The notes: generated from the letters alone by a model not told the origin. Counted from the stretch's first letter, positions 34,190 to 44,038 are shown. The stretch: 63,440 bases of DNA from Akkermansiaceae bacterium (GCA_903878115.1 CAIRGO010000195.1:1-63440); one strand, 5' to 3'. Translations and numbers: made by a program.

Positions 34190-35479
34190 TTATGCAAAAA
34201 CTTGAGTGACTGGTTTGCCTTTGTTGCCAATCGTAAAGGGACGACCGCTAGGGCTCACGACTACTTTTTCGATGGGTAGTCCGCAGGCTAGCGCCACTGT
34301 GGCATGAAGATCACCCACTGTGACGGGGTCTTTTTCTACATGCCCACCGGCAGCATCACTTGCGCCGTGAACGTAGCCACGTTTTGCCCCGCCACCTGCG
34401 ATCACGGAAGAGAATACCAACGGATGGTGCCCGCGGCCGCTGCCGTCAAATTCTGGTTTGCGACCAAATTCAGTTGCTACCACCACCATAGTGCTATCGA
34501 GCAATCCACGAGCATCAAGATCACTGATGAGCGCTGCGAATGCAGTATCAAATTCGGCACCGCGATCTTCCATGCCGCCTTCGATGTCTTTGTGCATATC
34601 CCAACCGCCGCTCTCTACTTCGATGTAACGGACGCCGCCTTCGACTAAACGCCGTGCCAACAAGCAACCCTGACCGAAACGGTTTTTGCCATATTTTTCT
34701 CGTAGCTCATCAGGTTCATTGTTGAGGTCGAAGCACTGGAGATCTTTGCCTTTCATCAAGCGCAGTGTGCTTTCATAAAAATCGTTATACGCAATGACGC
34801 TCGGATCGTTTACTGATTCGGTGAACTTGCCATCGATATCGCGAAGCATCGCAAGGCGTTTTTGCATTACCGTAGAATCTGCTTGGTTGATCGCATTTTT
34901 GAGCCCTTCATCGGGATCAAGAATGGGCAATGGACTCATCGTGGCAGGAAAAAAACCATTGCCGTGGTTCGATGGTCGGTTAATGCAAACACTACTTGGC
35001 AAAGTAGCGTGGCTAGCACCAAGGTAGTTATGGGCCCATGCGCCTAGCGTAGGGTGGACGATAGTACCTCGTTTTTCAAAACCTGTGCGCATTAGGTATC
35101 TAGCTTGTTCATGCACGCCTACTTTGGCTGTCATGCTGCGAATCACCGTGATTTTGTCAGCGATTTTTGCCGTTTGTGGCAGAAATGACGAGATTTGAAA
35201 GCCTGCTTTTGTGCTCACCGCCGAGCCTGGTCCTTTGGAGGCACCAGTTTTCGGGTCGAAGCTGTCAATTTGACTAAGTCCGCCAGAGAGTTGCAGCATG
35301 ATGACAGCTTTTGCTTTGGCAGTTCCTGGATTCACGGCATTGGCAGGTGCGGCTTCGGCGGCACCTAGGTTTTGCCCAGGAATGAATGGCAGCAAGCTAA
35401 TGCCAAATGCTGATTTAGCTATGCGCTCAACAAACAGGCGTCTTGTTACTTCATTCAATTTTGTGTGATCTGACTTCAT
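34190..35479 (-). CDS. DUF1501 family secreted protein
   Basis: 429 residues. The N-terminus TRRLFVERIAKSAFG is a Tat-like signal. The body has KAVIMLQLSGGLSQIDSFDPK, the typical DUF1501 start, and HHPLVFSSVIAGGGAKRG near the end. The fold is related to alkaline phosphatases and sulfatases. It is encoded 28 bases downstream of the DUF1549/DUF1553 protein and the two are often paired in verrucomicrobia and planctomycetes. The real function of the pair is unknown; an extracellular degradative role has been proposed for the group. Confidence 0.85.
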   Translation of the reverse strand: MKSDHTKLNEVTRRLFVERIAKSAFGISLLPFIPGQNLGAAEAAPANAVNPGTAKAKAVIMLQLSGGLSQIDSFDPKTGASKGPGSAVSTKAGFQISSFLPQTAKIADKITVIRSMTAKVGVHEQARYLMRTGFEKRGTIVHPTLGAWAHNYLGASHATLPSSVCINRPSNHGNGFFPATMSPLPILDPDEGLKNAINQADSTVMQKRLAMLRDIDGKFTESVNDPSVIAYNDFYESTLRLMKGKDLQCFDLNNEPDELREKYGKNRFGQGCLLARRLVEGGVRYIEVESGGWDMHKDIEGGMEDRGAEFDTAFAALISDLDARGLLDSTMVVVATEFGRKPEFDGSGRGHHPLVFSSVIAGGGAKRGYVHGASDAAGGHVEKDPVTVGDLHATVALACGLPIEKVVVSPSGRPFTIGNKGKPVTQVFA

Positions 35480-35507
35480 AATTTTTTCTGTTAGGTGACG
35501 TTGTAAC

Positions 35508-37637
35508 TTATGGAATGAAAAGAAACTCGCGCGTATTTAAAAGGACCCACGCGATATCGGAAAGTGTTAGGCCGTTTTTTAATGCATCAACGGCTTTGGC
35601 GGTTTCTGCGGAACTAGGTGCACGCCCGAGGAAGCTTAGATAGAGTGAAGATACTTGATCTTCCGATTTCTCTGCATTAGCGGCATTTCGCAATGCGAGT
35701 GAATTTTTGGTGATCATTTCCTGCACCGGTCCATTCATTAGTTGCAGTAACTGTGGCACGCTACCATCGACTGTGTTGGTGTCAGATACCATTCGATCAC
35801 TTTGACCAAACAAACGCAGAAAGTGATTCTCAGGAGCTGGTTGTTGAATCTCGCTCGCTCTTGCGAGTAATAATCCTGATCGATATTGGGGTACGCCCCC
35901 TTCGTAAAACGAAGCGAGTGCTTTGGGGTTGCCACCGCCTTTTTTGCCGCCACTTCTCGCTGCCATGCCACTTTTTTTCATTTCATCGATGACTGATTGC
36001 ACAGCGTCTAAAGTGATTTGATTATCGGCTAGATCGGTTTTTTGAAGGTCATCGCCGCGGCGTAGTAAACAGTTGTCTGCTTCGTCGCCAGTAGTAAGTG
36101 TGACGATGGAATCCCATACTTGTTCCGCGCTCATGCGGCGAATGATCGGGCCTTGGAATCGATAGGTCTGCGGATCCTCGGGCATTTTGCTCGCTAGACG
36201 TTGGTAGGCGGCGGTATGAAACAGAATGCGCTGAAACTCACGCATGTTAAATTTCGCTTGTTTCATGTAATCCGTAATCTGTGTCATCAGCTCTGGATTG
36301 CTGGCAGCTGAGAGATCATCGATATCTGAGACTGGCTCTTGCACCGCGAGACCAAAAACTTTTTTCCACAATCGATTGGCAATCGATGCTGCGAAGCGAG
36401 GATTTTCTGGATGCACCATCCAATCGGCAAATTGATTGCGCAATTGTGCAGAATTTTCGGTGCTGATTGTGTAGGCGGGATTGTCTTTTTTCGTGTCTCC
36501 CCAACGAATCAATCCGGGCACGGTCAATTCACCCGGCTTGGCGTCTTTGTAATGATAATCTTCAGGAAACTTAAGCTTGTTCTTTGTTAGATCAACAAGG
36601 TTGTAGGGGTTTGAGGCGAGGATTTGAACCGCCATTGCTTTGTTGATCGTTGCCATCTCATCTGATTTAAGCAAACGTCGCGCTTTCTTATAGACGTCTT
36701 CGTGAAAACCATCGGTAGCTCCAAAATAGGCAGCCATGCTGTAAAAATCATGCTGCGACCAATCTGCAAAAGGGTGATCGTGGCATTGCGCACAGGAAAC
36801 GTTGGCGCCAAGAAAAGTGGTCAGTAGATTGGAAACGCCATCGAGCGGCATCTGTGCATCGCGTAGTAAAAATCCCGCCGCACCGTTTTGGTTGAGTTTG
36901 CCATCGGCCGTCAACATTTCATGTACCATTTTATCCCATGGCGTATTCATCGCGATTTGATCTTTCAGCCAATCTTCGTAGAGGAATGCTTTGGCACCCT
37001 TGCCGTAGTCATCTTTCACTCGTAGCATGTCAGCAAGCCAGTTATACATGTGCATGGTGTATCCTGGTGAGTTGAGTAATTGATTGATTAGTGTCGATCG
37101 TTTGTTGGGCGAGCGATCCGTTAGAAATGCTTGCGCTTCTTGATCCGTGGGAATGCGTCCGATGGTGTCTAGGTAGAGCCGACGGAGAAACAGTGAGTCA
37201 GATGAAGTCGGATTCGCTTCAGTCTTACTAACTTTCAGCGCTTCGTTGATGGTCGTGTCCAATCTTGCTGCCGCTTTGTTGATGATCTCTTGAGACATCG
37301 GCGGGCGAGGTTCGGCGCTCTTGCAAGCTAGCGCAAACTTTTGGTCCGCAGCGCTCAAGCGGGAGATGGGAAAACGCACATTGCGTTGGTCTTTTTGCTC
37401 TACGATTACAATACCATTTTCCAAGGCTTTGTATTTGGCCTCTAGTTTTTCCCCACCAGAGGCAGTCCAGATGTGCCAGGACAGGGAAGCTGCCGGCGCG
37501 CTATCGGGAGGTAGAGTAGCTTCCTCAACGGCGCGGTTCGTACGGCCTTTACCCTTAATCTTGGCGACAGGAGCTGCTAGCAGCGCTACGAAGGAGCATG
37601 CAAAAAATGTCGTTGAAAAGAGGATCGTTCGTTTCAT
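35508..37637 (-). CDS. DUF1549/DUF1553 secreted protein
   Basis: 709 residues from ATG 37637 with signal peptide MKRTILFSTTFFACSF. After a low-complexity start comes an SHD1-like segment (SWHIWTASGGEKLEAKYKAL, about 55-105). The DUF1549 block follows (LFLRRLYLDTIGRIPTDQEA), then SCAQCHDHPFADW, a CxxCH haem-like motif, and the DUF1553 block with RRMSAEQVWDSIVTLT and SLYLSFLGRAPSSAE near the end. The product is paired with a DUF1501 protein (28 bases away). It is a hallmark of planctomycetes and verrucomicrobia. A start at 37691 is less likely because it adds 18 residues before the signal peptide. Confidence 0.88.
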   Translation of the reverse strand: MKRTILFSTTFFACSFVALLAAPVAKIKGKGRTNRAVEEATLPPDSAPAASLSWHIWTASGGEKLEAKYKALENGIVIVEQKDQRNVRFPISRLSAADQKFALACKSAEPRPPMSQEIINKAAARLDTTINEALKVSKTEANPTSSDSLFLRRLYLDTIGRIPTDQEAQAFLTDRSPNKRSTLINQLLNSPGYTMHMYNWLADMLRVKDDYGKGAKAFLYEDWLKDQIAMNTPWDKMVHEMLTADGKLNQNGAAGFLLRDAQMPLDGVSNLLTTFLGANVSCAQCHDHPFADWSQHDFYSMAAYFGATDGFHEDVYKKARRLLKSDEMATINKAMAVQILASNPYNLVDLTKNKLKFPEDYHYKDAKPGELTVPGLIRWGDTKKDNPAYTISTENSAQLRNQFADWMVHPENPRFAASIANRLWKKVFGLAVQEPVSDIDDLSAASNPELMTQITDYMKQAKFNMREFQRILFHTAAYQRLASKMPEDPQTYRFQGPIIRRMSAEQVWDSIVTLTTGDEADNCLLRRGDDLQKTDLADNQITLDAVQSVIDEMKKSGMAARSGGKKGGGNPKALASFYEGGVPQYRSGLLLARASEIQQPAPENHFLRLFGQSDRMVSDTNTVDGSVPQLLQLMNGPVQEMITKNSLALRNAANAEKSEDQVSSLYLSFLGRAPSSAETAKAVDALKNGLTLSDIAWVLLNTREFLFIP

Positions 37638-37754
37638 AGGAGTTATAACAAGGGAAATGGCAAAAAGTTGCAATAATATTTTTTGGGCCACTCAGCGGGG
37701 GAGATGAGGTTTTTGTGATTGCTCATGGTTGGTTTCTTTTTTGCGTTTATTAAA

Positions 37755-37773
37755 TGATTAAGTTTATTAATCA
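37755..37773. promoter_or_regulatory. Inverted repeat, candidate operator
   Basis: TGATTAA (37755-37761), five bases GTTTA, TTAATCA (37767-37773): a perfect 7-bp inverted repeat in an AT-rich divergent region, about 97 bases before the VWA start and 118 bases before the DUF1553 start on the other strand. It could be a binding site for a dimeric regulator. No regulator gene is next to it. Confidence 0.3.
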
Positions 37774-37802
37774 CAAATTATCATTTGAATCGTTTTATTT
37801 TA

Positions 37803-37830
37803 TTGACTAGTTCTGTTGTTGCATTAAAGT
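37803..37830 (+). promoter_or_regulatory. Predicted sigma70-like promoter
   Basis: TTGACT (37803-37808), a 16-base spacer and TAAAGT (37825-37830). This would place transcription near 37837, about 33 bases before the VWA gene start at 37870. The -35 is 5 of 6, the -10 4 of 6. Confidence 0.35.
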
Positions 37831-37869
37831 GGCGTCGCTACCCCCACTAAAACAAACTAAATACTACGA

Positions 37870-38556
37870 ATGAAAACTGAAATTGCCTTTATTCTCGACC
37901 GCTCTGGCTCTATGTCATCAATGTCGCATGCTGCCATTGCTGGGTTTAATGAGTTTCTTCTCGGTCAGCAAAATACTCTTGATGATCAGCAACGTGCCAT
38001 GGAAGCAAATCTCACTTTAGTTCTTTTTGATACTGAATATCTCGTCGTTCAAGATCGAGCACCCTTGGAAACAGCTGTTCCGCTGACGAATGAGACCTAC
38101 CAGCCGCGTGGCAGCACGGCGTTGCTGGATGCGATTTGCCAAACGATCGATGAATTAGGCGCAAAGCTCGCCGCTACGCCAGAGGCGGATCGACCTGTAA
38201 AAGTAATTGTGGCGATTCTCACCGACGGTGAGGAAAATGCCTCGCGTCGTTTCACGGTGAGTGATGTGAATCAGAGGATTACTCATCAGACCAATCAGTA
38301 TGCGTGGGAGTTTTTATTCCTCGGCGCCAACCAGGATGCCATTGCCACGGCGGCACGTTATGGAATCTCAGCCCTCCAGTCCGCGACATTTTCTGCGGAT
38401 CCAGATGATCTTGATTCGGTGAATAAGATGGTTATGAAAAAAATGTCAGTCAGTCGCAAATTGGCTTCTCGGATGAAGTTAAATGAGGAAGAGCTCGCAA
38501 CACTTCATGAATCTGCCTCAGAATCGTTAGAGAAAGAGCGGTGCCTGAAGAAATAG
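37870..38556 (+). CDS. VWA-domain protein
   Basis: 228 residues, no signal peptide. Opens EIAFILDRSGSMSSM, a perfect MIDAS motif DxSxS, and has the later threonine (QPRGSTALLDAI) and an aspartate (TDGEENASR) expected in the MIDAS site. It is a cytoplasmic single-domain VWA protein. Such proteins often work with MoxR-type AAA+ ATPases, but none is nearby. It stands alone between the divergent DUF1553 gene and the convergent broken hydrolase. Function unknown. Confidence 0.8.
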   Translation: MKTEIAFILDRSGSMSSMSHAAIAGFNEFLLGQQNTLDDQQRAMEANLTLVLFDTEYLVVQDRAPLETAVPLTNETYQPRGSTALLDAICQTIDELGAKLAATPEADRPVKVIVAILTDGEENASRRFTVSDVNQRITHQTNQYAWEFLFLGANQDAIATAARYGISALQSATFSADPDDLDSVNKMVMKKMSVSRKLASRMKLNEEELATLHESASESLEKERCLKK

Positions 38557-38587
38557 TTTTTTGTGCGTAGTGCACAAATGGGAATGG

Positions 38588-38637
38588 TGCGGGTGGGAGA
38601 TGAGAGATCATTTCTCACCCGCATCAGCTTTTGCTGA
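38588..38637. terminator. Stem-loops between convergent genes
   Basis: TGCGGGTG plus three bases (38588 on) pairs with the CACCCGCA end (38616-38623), giving an 11-bp stem with one mismatch. A second hairpin, ATCAGC-TTTT-GCTGAT (38622-38637), overlaps its end. Neither is followed by a long T-run. Position between the VWA gene and the broken hydrolase suggests a two-way end of transcription. Confidence 0.5.
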
Positions 38638-38659
38638 TTCTTATGGTAGCGGTAGAGGT

Positions 38660-39937
38660 TCAATTTTTCCGCAATAACCAAGCGGATTTTTTCTTGGCAA
38701 ATGGCTCAAGCGTTTCAATGCGCTGAGGTGGGCGATGACCAGCAATGACTCCGTTCAAATCTTGTAATAGGCGCATCTGTTCACCATAGTAGGATTGTCC
38801 CAGACCTAATTTACTGGTGTTAATCGTTCCTGCATCGATGCTTTCTAGTCCTTCTAGTCCGACAACTCGCTGGCCAGCGCGGCGAGCAAATCCATGAGCC
38901 AGCCAAGATCCCCAAAGCGCTTTATCTTTGCCCGAGGAATAAACGGTGCAGCAGCAGTTGGAAAACTTAAGATAGGGGGCGATTTCATTCTTAAAAACTT
39001 TGGCGCCGACATCAGGTGCCGCTAACATGATTTCTTTGATCGATTGATTACCCTTTAGTGCTAGATGAACTTTAGGAAAAACATTGCCGAATGCGCGGTT
39101 ACCCATGCTATGCGCGATGATGTAGATGCTTTCTGCTGTGCTTTTTTCGCTATATTGAGGAGAAATTCTTCCAAAAATGGTTCCGCCTCACGAATGGCAG
39201 TTTCGTCTGACCAATAGCCTAACAATTTCCCTTGCGATGGCCAGCTAAAGAAAGCTGTTTCGCCTTGGAATTTTAGATCATGCTTGAGCTGTGCCGATCG
39301 CTTGGCGGCATTTTCAAAAGTAACATTGTATCAGTGCACGAAGACTAACAGTTTGCGCCCAGGCTTCTGACCGAGATCAGCGCTGAGTTGCTGGTAAAAT
39401 TTTCTCTCCTGCTGAATCACGGGAGATTCATAAAGATGCACGCTTTTTACAATATCTCCCACTTGGTGATTAGGATCGATGGTGACTAACAAAGTGCCGT
39501 AGGTTAGTCGTTGGGCGTTGTCGCTGGTGAAAAATGGAGACCCTTTGCGGATTGCCGCCTGAGGATCGGGTGCGCGATTGGTGCCAAAGTGCACTTTGAC
39601 AATATTGTCGGGCAGTTTTTTGTATTGGCTGATTTTTTTAGGTTCGTCCCGCTGAAGCTCAGGCACGGGGGCGACAGTGCTTTTTTCCAGCAGTGGACCT
39701 TGTTGTTCCAGTTCTGGAACTGGGGCGCCCCTTACCGGTTCGATGGGTGGCATTTGCTTCAGACGCATGGGCGCAGGTTGCGTGCTTGGACTATGTTCAC
39801 GCGCACGCGCGGCTTGTTTGGCGGCAATGTCAGCAGATGGACCGGGCGCGGTGACGCATCCAGAGCAGAAGTAATGCCAACAAAATTTTGTGAACGAAGG
39901 GGGCGCGCTGATGAGCAGAGGTGAAAAATAAGTTCAT
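38660..39937 (-). pseudogene. DUF900 alpha/beta-hydrolase lipoprotein, broken
   Basis: A recognisable DUF900 hydrolase in several pieces. From ATG 39937 comes a leader KILLALLLL, then the frame shifts near 39860 before a lipoprotein-like GC-VTAPG start; one extra G in the CC pair (39860-39861) would restore LLLLWGCVTAPG. It then reads well to VHFGTNR and KLLVFVH, followed by TGA (39331-39333), where the glycine of the HGYN oxyanion motif should be; the frame continues YNVTFENAAKR and FSWPS. A second frameshift at an A6 run (T6 at 39142-39147) precedes STAESIYIIAHSMGNRAFG, which holds the serine nucleophile. The piece at 38660-39106 is the intact C-terminal end. No functional enzyme is expected. 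Confidence 0.85.
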
Positions 39938-40109
39938 ATAACTAAGTTAATGCTTCATCCTAGGGAATTCACTGATTTTGCCAAGAAGAATGTTTTGAAC
40001 TCGTCACGGATTCATCACGTGGTTTTTTCTTGCAATCGGGATAACATTGTGGTTATTATCGCCCCCCGACGTGTTTCAAGACGTTGGCAATTTTTCTAAC
40101 TCACTAGCG

Positions 40110-43100
40110 ATGAATCCAGACCGTGCTACATTAAATTTTCTCAACAGCTTTCCAGAAGAGTCGAGGAAGAAGGGCGAACTTCTACAAAAAGATGGTGCCG
40201 TAACTCAGATTTTTGGTAATCATTTGTTTATCCAAGGTCGTGTGGAGGATGAAAGTGGCGTGCACCGCACGAGTTTGCGTTTGCAAGGAAATCGTTGGTT
40301 CGGCAGTTGCACGGCGGAAGATGAAATCATTTCTGGAGCATGTCAGTATGCCACGATGATGGAGCGGATGCACCGCGGGGAAGACCTTCCTGAATCGCCA
40401 AATGAATTTGATGATGCTCCGGTGATCGATTTGATCGAGGATAAACTCGGTCGTGAACTGGATGATAAAGAAGCAGATTTTGTTACCAAGATTGAGAAAC
40501 GTTATCGCCGATATGTGATCGAAGGCGAAGTGCATGATCACGATATGGTGCGGATTTCTCCACGCTGGGAAATCACTAGCTATGAGCCACTAGAATTATG
40601 GCCCATGCCGCCTAGCGATATTCTGGAGTTTTGGAATTACCTCGCATACGCATTTTATAAGAAAAAACTTCCTTACCCAGAATTCATGAATGTCATCACC
40701 GACCTCGAATCGGTGCAGAAAAAAATGGCAGAGTGGGAGCAGGAAAGGGAAGTGGCTTCCTGGTATGAACGCATCGAGCGGGTCAACGAACGTCCACCAG
40801 TGGATCCACCATTCGAAGCCGAAGTTCGTCTCGTGGCCACGATCAATGAAGCTCGCATTGAGTTGCGGGAAAAAGGTGGTGAATGGCTACAATTGCGTGA
40901 AAAATCAGACATCGAACGCTATCTAGCACTTTATATGGATGCCGCGATGCGCCTCGATCCGCAAAGCCAAATCTTGTGGGAACATTTCCTTTCCTATTAC
41001 CGCAAAGATGGCGATACGATTTTCGACTTCGATCAAGAAGAGTGCTGCCGCTTTATGAATCGACTGTTCCGCCAGCCCGCCCTCAAGGGGTATTTGGTGA
41101 ATTTGGATGAGAAGCACTTCAAAGTGAGCGAAGATCCATTGTCGTGGAAATGTGAGGATGATCCTTACGATGCGGGCAATTTTGCGCTACAGTTAATTAC
41201 CAGCGCAGGTGAAAGTGTATCTCACTCGGTCCGCTTGCTGCCCGGGCGGGTAGAGCTTTATCAGTCGGATGAGACTGTTTTTCCTGGGCCACCGCGTTGG
41301 CTTAATGAGACGGAAATCATGCCACGTTATTATATCCCTAAACGAGTGATCGATTCGTTAGAGGGTGTTGAATTTCTCCGCAAAATTGGCGCTTCATTGC
41401 CCGAGTCGTTGGTAAAACGCGTTACCGACCTTGAACTGAAGCCAAAGCTGGAATTAAAGCTGGTCGCTGGTCTCACCGCTGCGGAAACGGAACACTTGGT
41501 GGTGGACGTGACAGCCTTAGAAATTAAAGGCCGGCGCACGGAACGTCTCAACAAAGAGGGCTGGGAGTTAGTGGAGCAACAGGTGGTGAAGGGCAAGCAA
41601 TTGCTTCGTTTTGCTCGTGAAGACTTGCATTGTGTACCTTCTATTCTCGATGAAATGTCTCTCACCTATGATGAGAAAATTCTCTCTTTCAAAACTCGTC
41701 TGACAAAAAATTTCCCGGAAAAATTTGCGGAGTGGATTCGTAAAATGCCTCCTCATGTAGAGTTGGATATTGATGCCCGATTGAAAACAATTCTTAACGA
41801 TCCTGTTAGCGCTGCTGTTCGTTTTGAAGTGGTTAATCAAGAGATCGATTGGTTTGATTTGCGCATCGTAATTGATGTGCAAGGCGTGAATCTTAGCAAA
41901 GCACAGATTCGTCAACTTGTCGCCGCCCGCGGTGGTTATGTGCGCATGGATGATGGCACGTGGATGCGCCTCGAAATCAAACTCGATCCAGAACAACGCG
42001 ATGCGGTGACTCGCCTCGGACTCGATCCGTTTGACCTCTCTGGAGAAACACATCGGATGCACGCCCTTCAGCTTGCTGATCCAAAAGCGGCAGATGTTTT
42101 CGATCCCAAGGCGTGGAAAAAAATCAAAGATCGTGCAAACGAAATCGTTATCGAGGTGGACGCGGAACTTCCGCCCACACTCAACGCCACCTTACGTCCC
42201 TATCAGATCGAAGGTTTCCGTTTCCTTGCCTATCTCGCGACTAACAACTTCGGTGGTATTCTTGCGGATGACATGGGTCTTGGTAAAACCATCCAGTCGC
42301 TCACCTATATTCTATGGTTGCGCAACGAAGGCGTGAAGAAAAAAGCCCGCAAAAAACCGGTGCTCATCGTCTGCCCGAAATCGGTGCTCGATGTTTGGGT
42401 AACAGAGGCTAATAAATTTGCGCCTGAGCTTTCCGTGCAAATTCTGCGCAACCGCGATGACATCAACGAGGACTATTTCCAAAATACCTTGGACATGTTG
42501 GTGATGAACTACGCGCAGCTTCGTGTATGCGGCGAATTGCTCAATAAGATCCAATGGCTGACGGTGATTCTTGACGAGGGTCAACAGATCAAAAATCCTG
42601 ATTCGAAGGCAGCAAAAGCGGCTCGTGAATTGGATGCCGGCAATCGTTTGGTCCTCACTGGTACTCCGATCGAAAACCGCCTCATGGACATGTGGTCGTT
42701 GATGGCCTTTGCGATGCCTGGTGTGCTTGGTTCTCGCGCTTACTTTAAAAAACGTTTCGACAAACGCAAAGACCCAGGCAGTCAGCAACGCCTCGCGGCT
42801 CGCTTGCGTCCGTTCCTGATTCGCCGGACGAAATCGCAGGTTGCCCAAGACCTTCCTGCAAGAACCGAAGAAGAAGTTTACTCGAAAATGGATGGCGTTC
42901 AGCTCGAGCTTTACAAAGCCGAACTCAAGCGTATTCAGAAAGCGTTGCTCGGTATGGATTCCGAAGAAGCCGTCAAGAAGAACAGCTTTGCGATCTTGCA
43001 AGGACTCATGCGTCTGCGTCAAATTTGCTGCCACCCAGGACTCATCGATCCGAAGTATCTCAAGGAAGAGAGTGCCAAAATGGAGTCGCTGTTCTACTTG

Positions 43101-43631
43101 CTCGACCAACTCCACGAAGAAGGTCACAAGGTCTTGGTGTTCTCGCAGTTTGTTTCCATGCTCGACCTCATCAAAGCGCGCCTTGAACTGGGCAATCGTC
43201 CTTATAATTACCTCACTGGTCAAACCAAGGATCGTAAAGGCGAAATTGAGAAATTCCAAACGACCAAAGACCCCAGTGTTTTCCTTCTTTCACTCAAAGC
43301 AGGTGGCGCCGGTCTGAACTTAACTTCCGCATCGTATGTGATTCTCTATGACCCATGGTGGAACCCAGCGGTGGAAAACCAAGCCATCGACCGAACTCAC
43401 CGGATTGGTCAGAAAAACAAAGTTATCGCCTATCGTTTGCTCACCCGCGATACCGTGGAAGAGAAAATTCGTATTCTGCAACATCAGAAAACGCAATTGG
43501 TCATCAACGTTCTGGGCGATGAAGGATTTGCGACCAACCTCGGCATGGATGATCTCGCCTTCATTCTTAACCACGGCGGTGAAGAAGATGAATCGCAACG
43601 AATTCCAGAAGACGACGACGAGGATGATTGA
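40110..43631 (+). CDS. SNF2/SWI2 family DNA-dependent ATPase
   Basis: 1173 residues from ATG 40110 (MNPDRATLNFLNSF); a longer frame from 40047 is less likely. The N-terminal 650 residues hold a poorly known region. The helicase core follows: motif I DDMGLGKT, motif II DEGQ instead of DEAH or DEAQ, motif III LTGTPIENR, and the C-terminal lobe with LVFSQFVSMLDLI, LSLKAGGAGLNL and DRTHRIGQ. It remodels protein-DNA complexes; in bacteria the roles of such proteins are often in repair or transcription recycling (RapA-like). It is a lone gene, followed by a terminator. The G in DEGQ is an unusual motif II residue. Confidence 0.9.
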   Translation: MNPDRATLNFLNSFPEESRKKGELLQKDGAVTQIFGNHLFIQGRVEDESGVHRTSLRLQGNRWFGSCTAEDEIISGACQYATMMERMHRGEDLPESPNEFDDAPVIDLIEDKLGRELDDKEADFVTKIEKRYRRYVIEGEVHDHDMVRISPRWEITSYEPLELWPMPPSDILEFWNYLAYAFYKKKLPYPEFMNVITDLESVQKKMAEWEQEREVASWYERIERVNERPPVDPPFEAEVRLVATINEARIELREKGGEWLQLREKSDIERYLALYMDAAMRLDPQSQILWEHFLSYYRKDGDTIFDFDQEECCRFMNRLFRQPALKGYLVNLDEKHFKVSEDPLSWKCEDDPYDAGNFALQLITSAGESVSHSVRLLPGRVELYQSDETVFPGPPRWLNETEIMPRYYIPKRVIDSLEGVEFLRKIGASLPESLVKRVTDLELKPKLELKLVAGLTAAETEHLVVDVTALEIKGRRTERLNKEGWELVEQQVVKGKQLLRFAREDLHCVPSILDEMSLTYDEKILSFKTRLTKNFPEKFAEWIRKMPPHVELDIDARLKTILNDPVSAAVRFEVVNQEIDWFDLRIVIDVQGVNLSKAQIRQLVAARGGYVRMDDGTWMRLEIKLDPEQRDAVTRLGLDPFDLSGETHRMHALQLADPKAADVFDPKAWKKIKDRANEIVIEVDAELPPTLNATLRPYQIEGFRFLAYLATNNFGGILADDMGLGKTIQSLTYILWLRNEGVKKKARKKPVLIVCPKSVLDVWVTEANKFAPELSVQILRNRDDINEDYFQNTLDMLVMNYAQLRVCGELLNKIQWLTVILDEGQQIKNPDSKAAKAARELDAGNRLVLTGTPIENRLMDMWSLMAFAMPGVLGSRAYFKKRFDKRKDPGSQQRLAARLRPFLIRRTKSQVAQDLPARTEEEVYSKMDGVQLELYKAELKRIQKALLGMDSEEAVKKNSFAILQGLMRLRQICCHPGLIDPKYLKEESAKMESLFYLLDQLHEEGHKVLVFSQFVSMLDLIKARLELGNRPYNYLTGQTKDRKGEIEKFQTTKDPSVFLLSLKAGGAGLNLTSASYVILYDPWWNPAVENQAIDRTHRIGQKNKVIAYRLLTRDTVEEKIRILQHQKTQLVINVLGDEGFATNLGMDDLAFILNHGGEEDESQRIPEDDDEDD

Positions 43632-43666
43632 TCAATAGATTGATCCCTCGAGGATTTCACATAAAG

Positions 43667-43700
43667 GGCGATGTAATGAATGAGTTGCGTCGCCTTTTTT
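43667..43700 (+). terminator. Rho-independent terminator after the SNF2 gene
   Basis: GGCGATGTAA (43667-43676) pairs over ten positions with TTGCGTCGCC (43685-43694), using two G-T pairs, around loop TGAATGAG, and is followed by six T. Thirty-five bases after the SNF2 stop codon. Confidence 0.85.
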
Positions 43701-43719
43701 GTTTGCGGCTTTTCGCAGC

Positions 43720-44037
43720 TTAGGAGTATTTGAGATCCTTCGATGGATCCATTTCAAAATCCATGCTAAAATGGGAAGTGGTATTGGGCTTAATCACTGT
43801 TTCTACAAACTTTAGATGCACGGCCTCTTCGATCGTGATCTTTAATTTATCGAGCGATTCCACCTCGATCGCTACAAAAAAATTCCACTGTGATTTCGGA
43901 TCTACGTTACGTCCAGACTTCACCGAGAGTACTTCGGGAATTTTTAGCAGTAAGCTACGCGTGGTGCGCACCATTTCCTCCAGCTTTGCGTTATCGACGT
44001 GAGGTTGAAGTTGGAAGAATGCGACGTGATTGATCAT
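43720..44037 (-). CDS. Dabb-domain (stress-response alpha/beta barrel) protein
   Basis: 105 residues. MINHVAFFQLQPHVDNAKLEEM and VKSGRNVDPKSQWNFFVAIE fit the Dabb fold of small dimeric alpha/beta barrels; the function is unknown and some members bind small molecules. The ATG begins just after the nuoA stop codon, so it is co-transcribed with nuoA. This pairing is unusual and has no obvious reason. Confidence 0.8.
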   Translation of the reverse strand: MINHVAFFQLQPHVDNAKLEEMVRTTRSLLLKIPEVLSVKSGRNVDPKSQWNFFVAIEVESLDKLKITIEEAVHLKFVETVIKPNTTSHFSMDFEMDPSKDLKYS

Positions 44038-44038
44038 G

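Noticed and set aside
41568-42062. A 164-codon minus-strand frame inside the SNF2 gene
   Set aside because: Antisense to a conserved gene with no domain or start signal.
42312-43259. A 315-codon open frame on the minus strand inside the SNF2 gene
   Set aside because: It lies opposite the conserved helicase core, whose motifs are all in the plus frame. Its protein has no recognisable domain; it is a mirror of codon bias.
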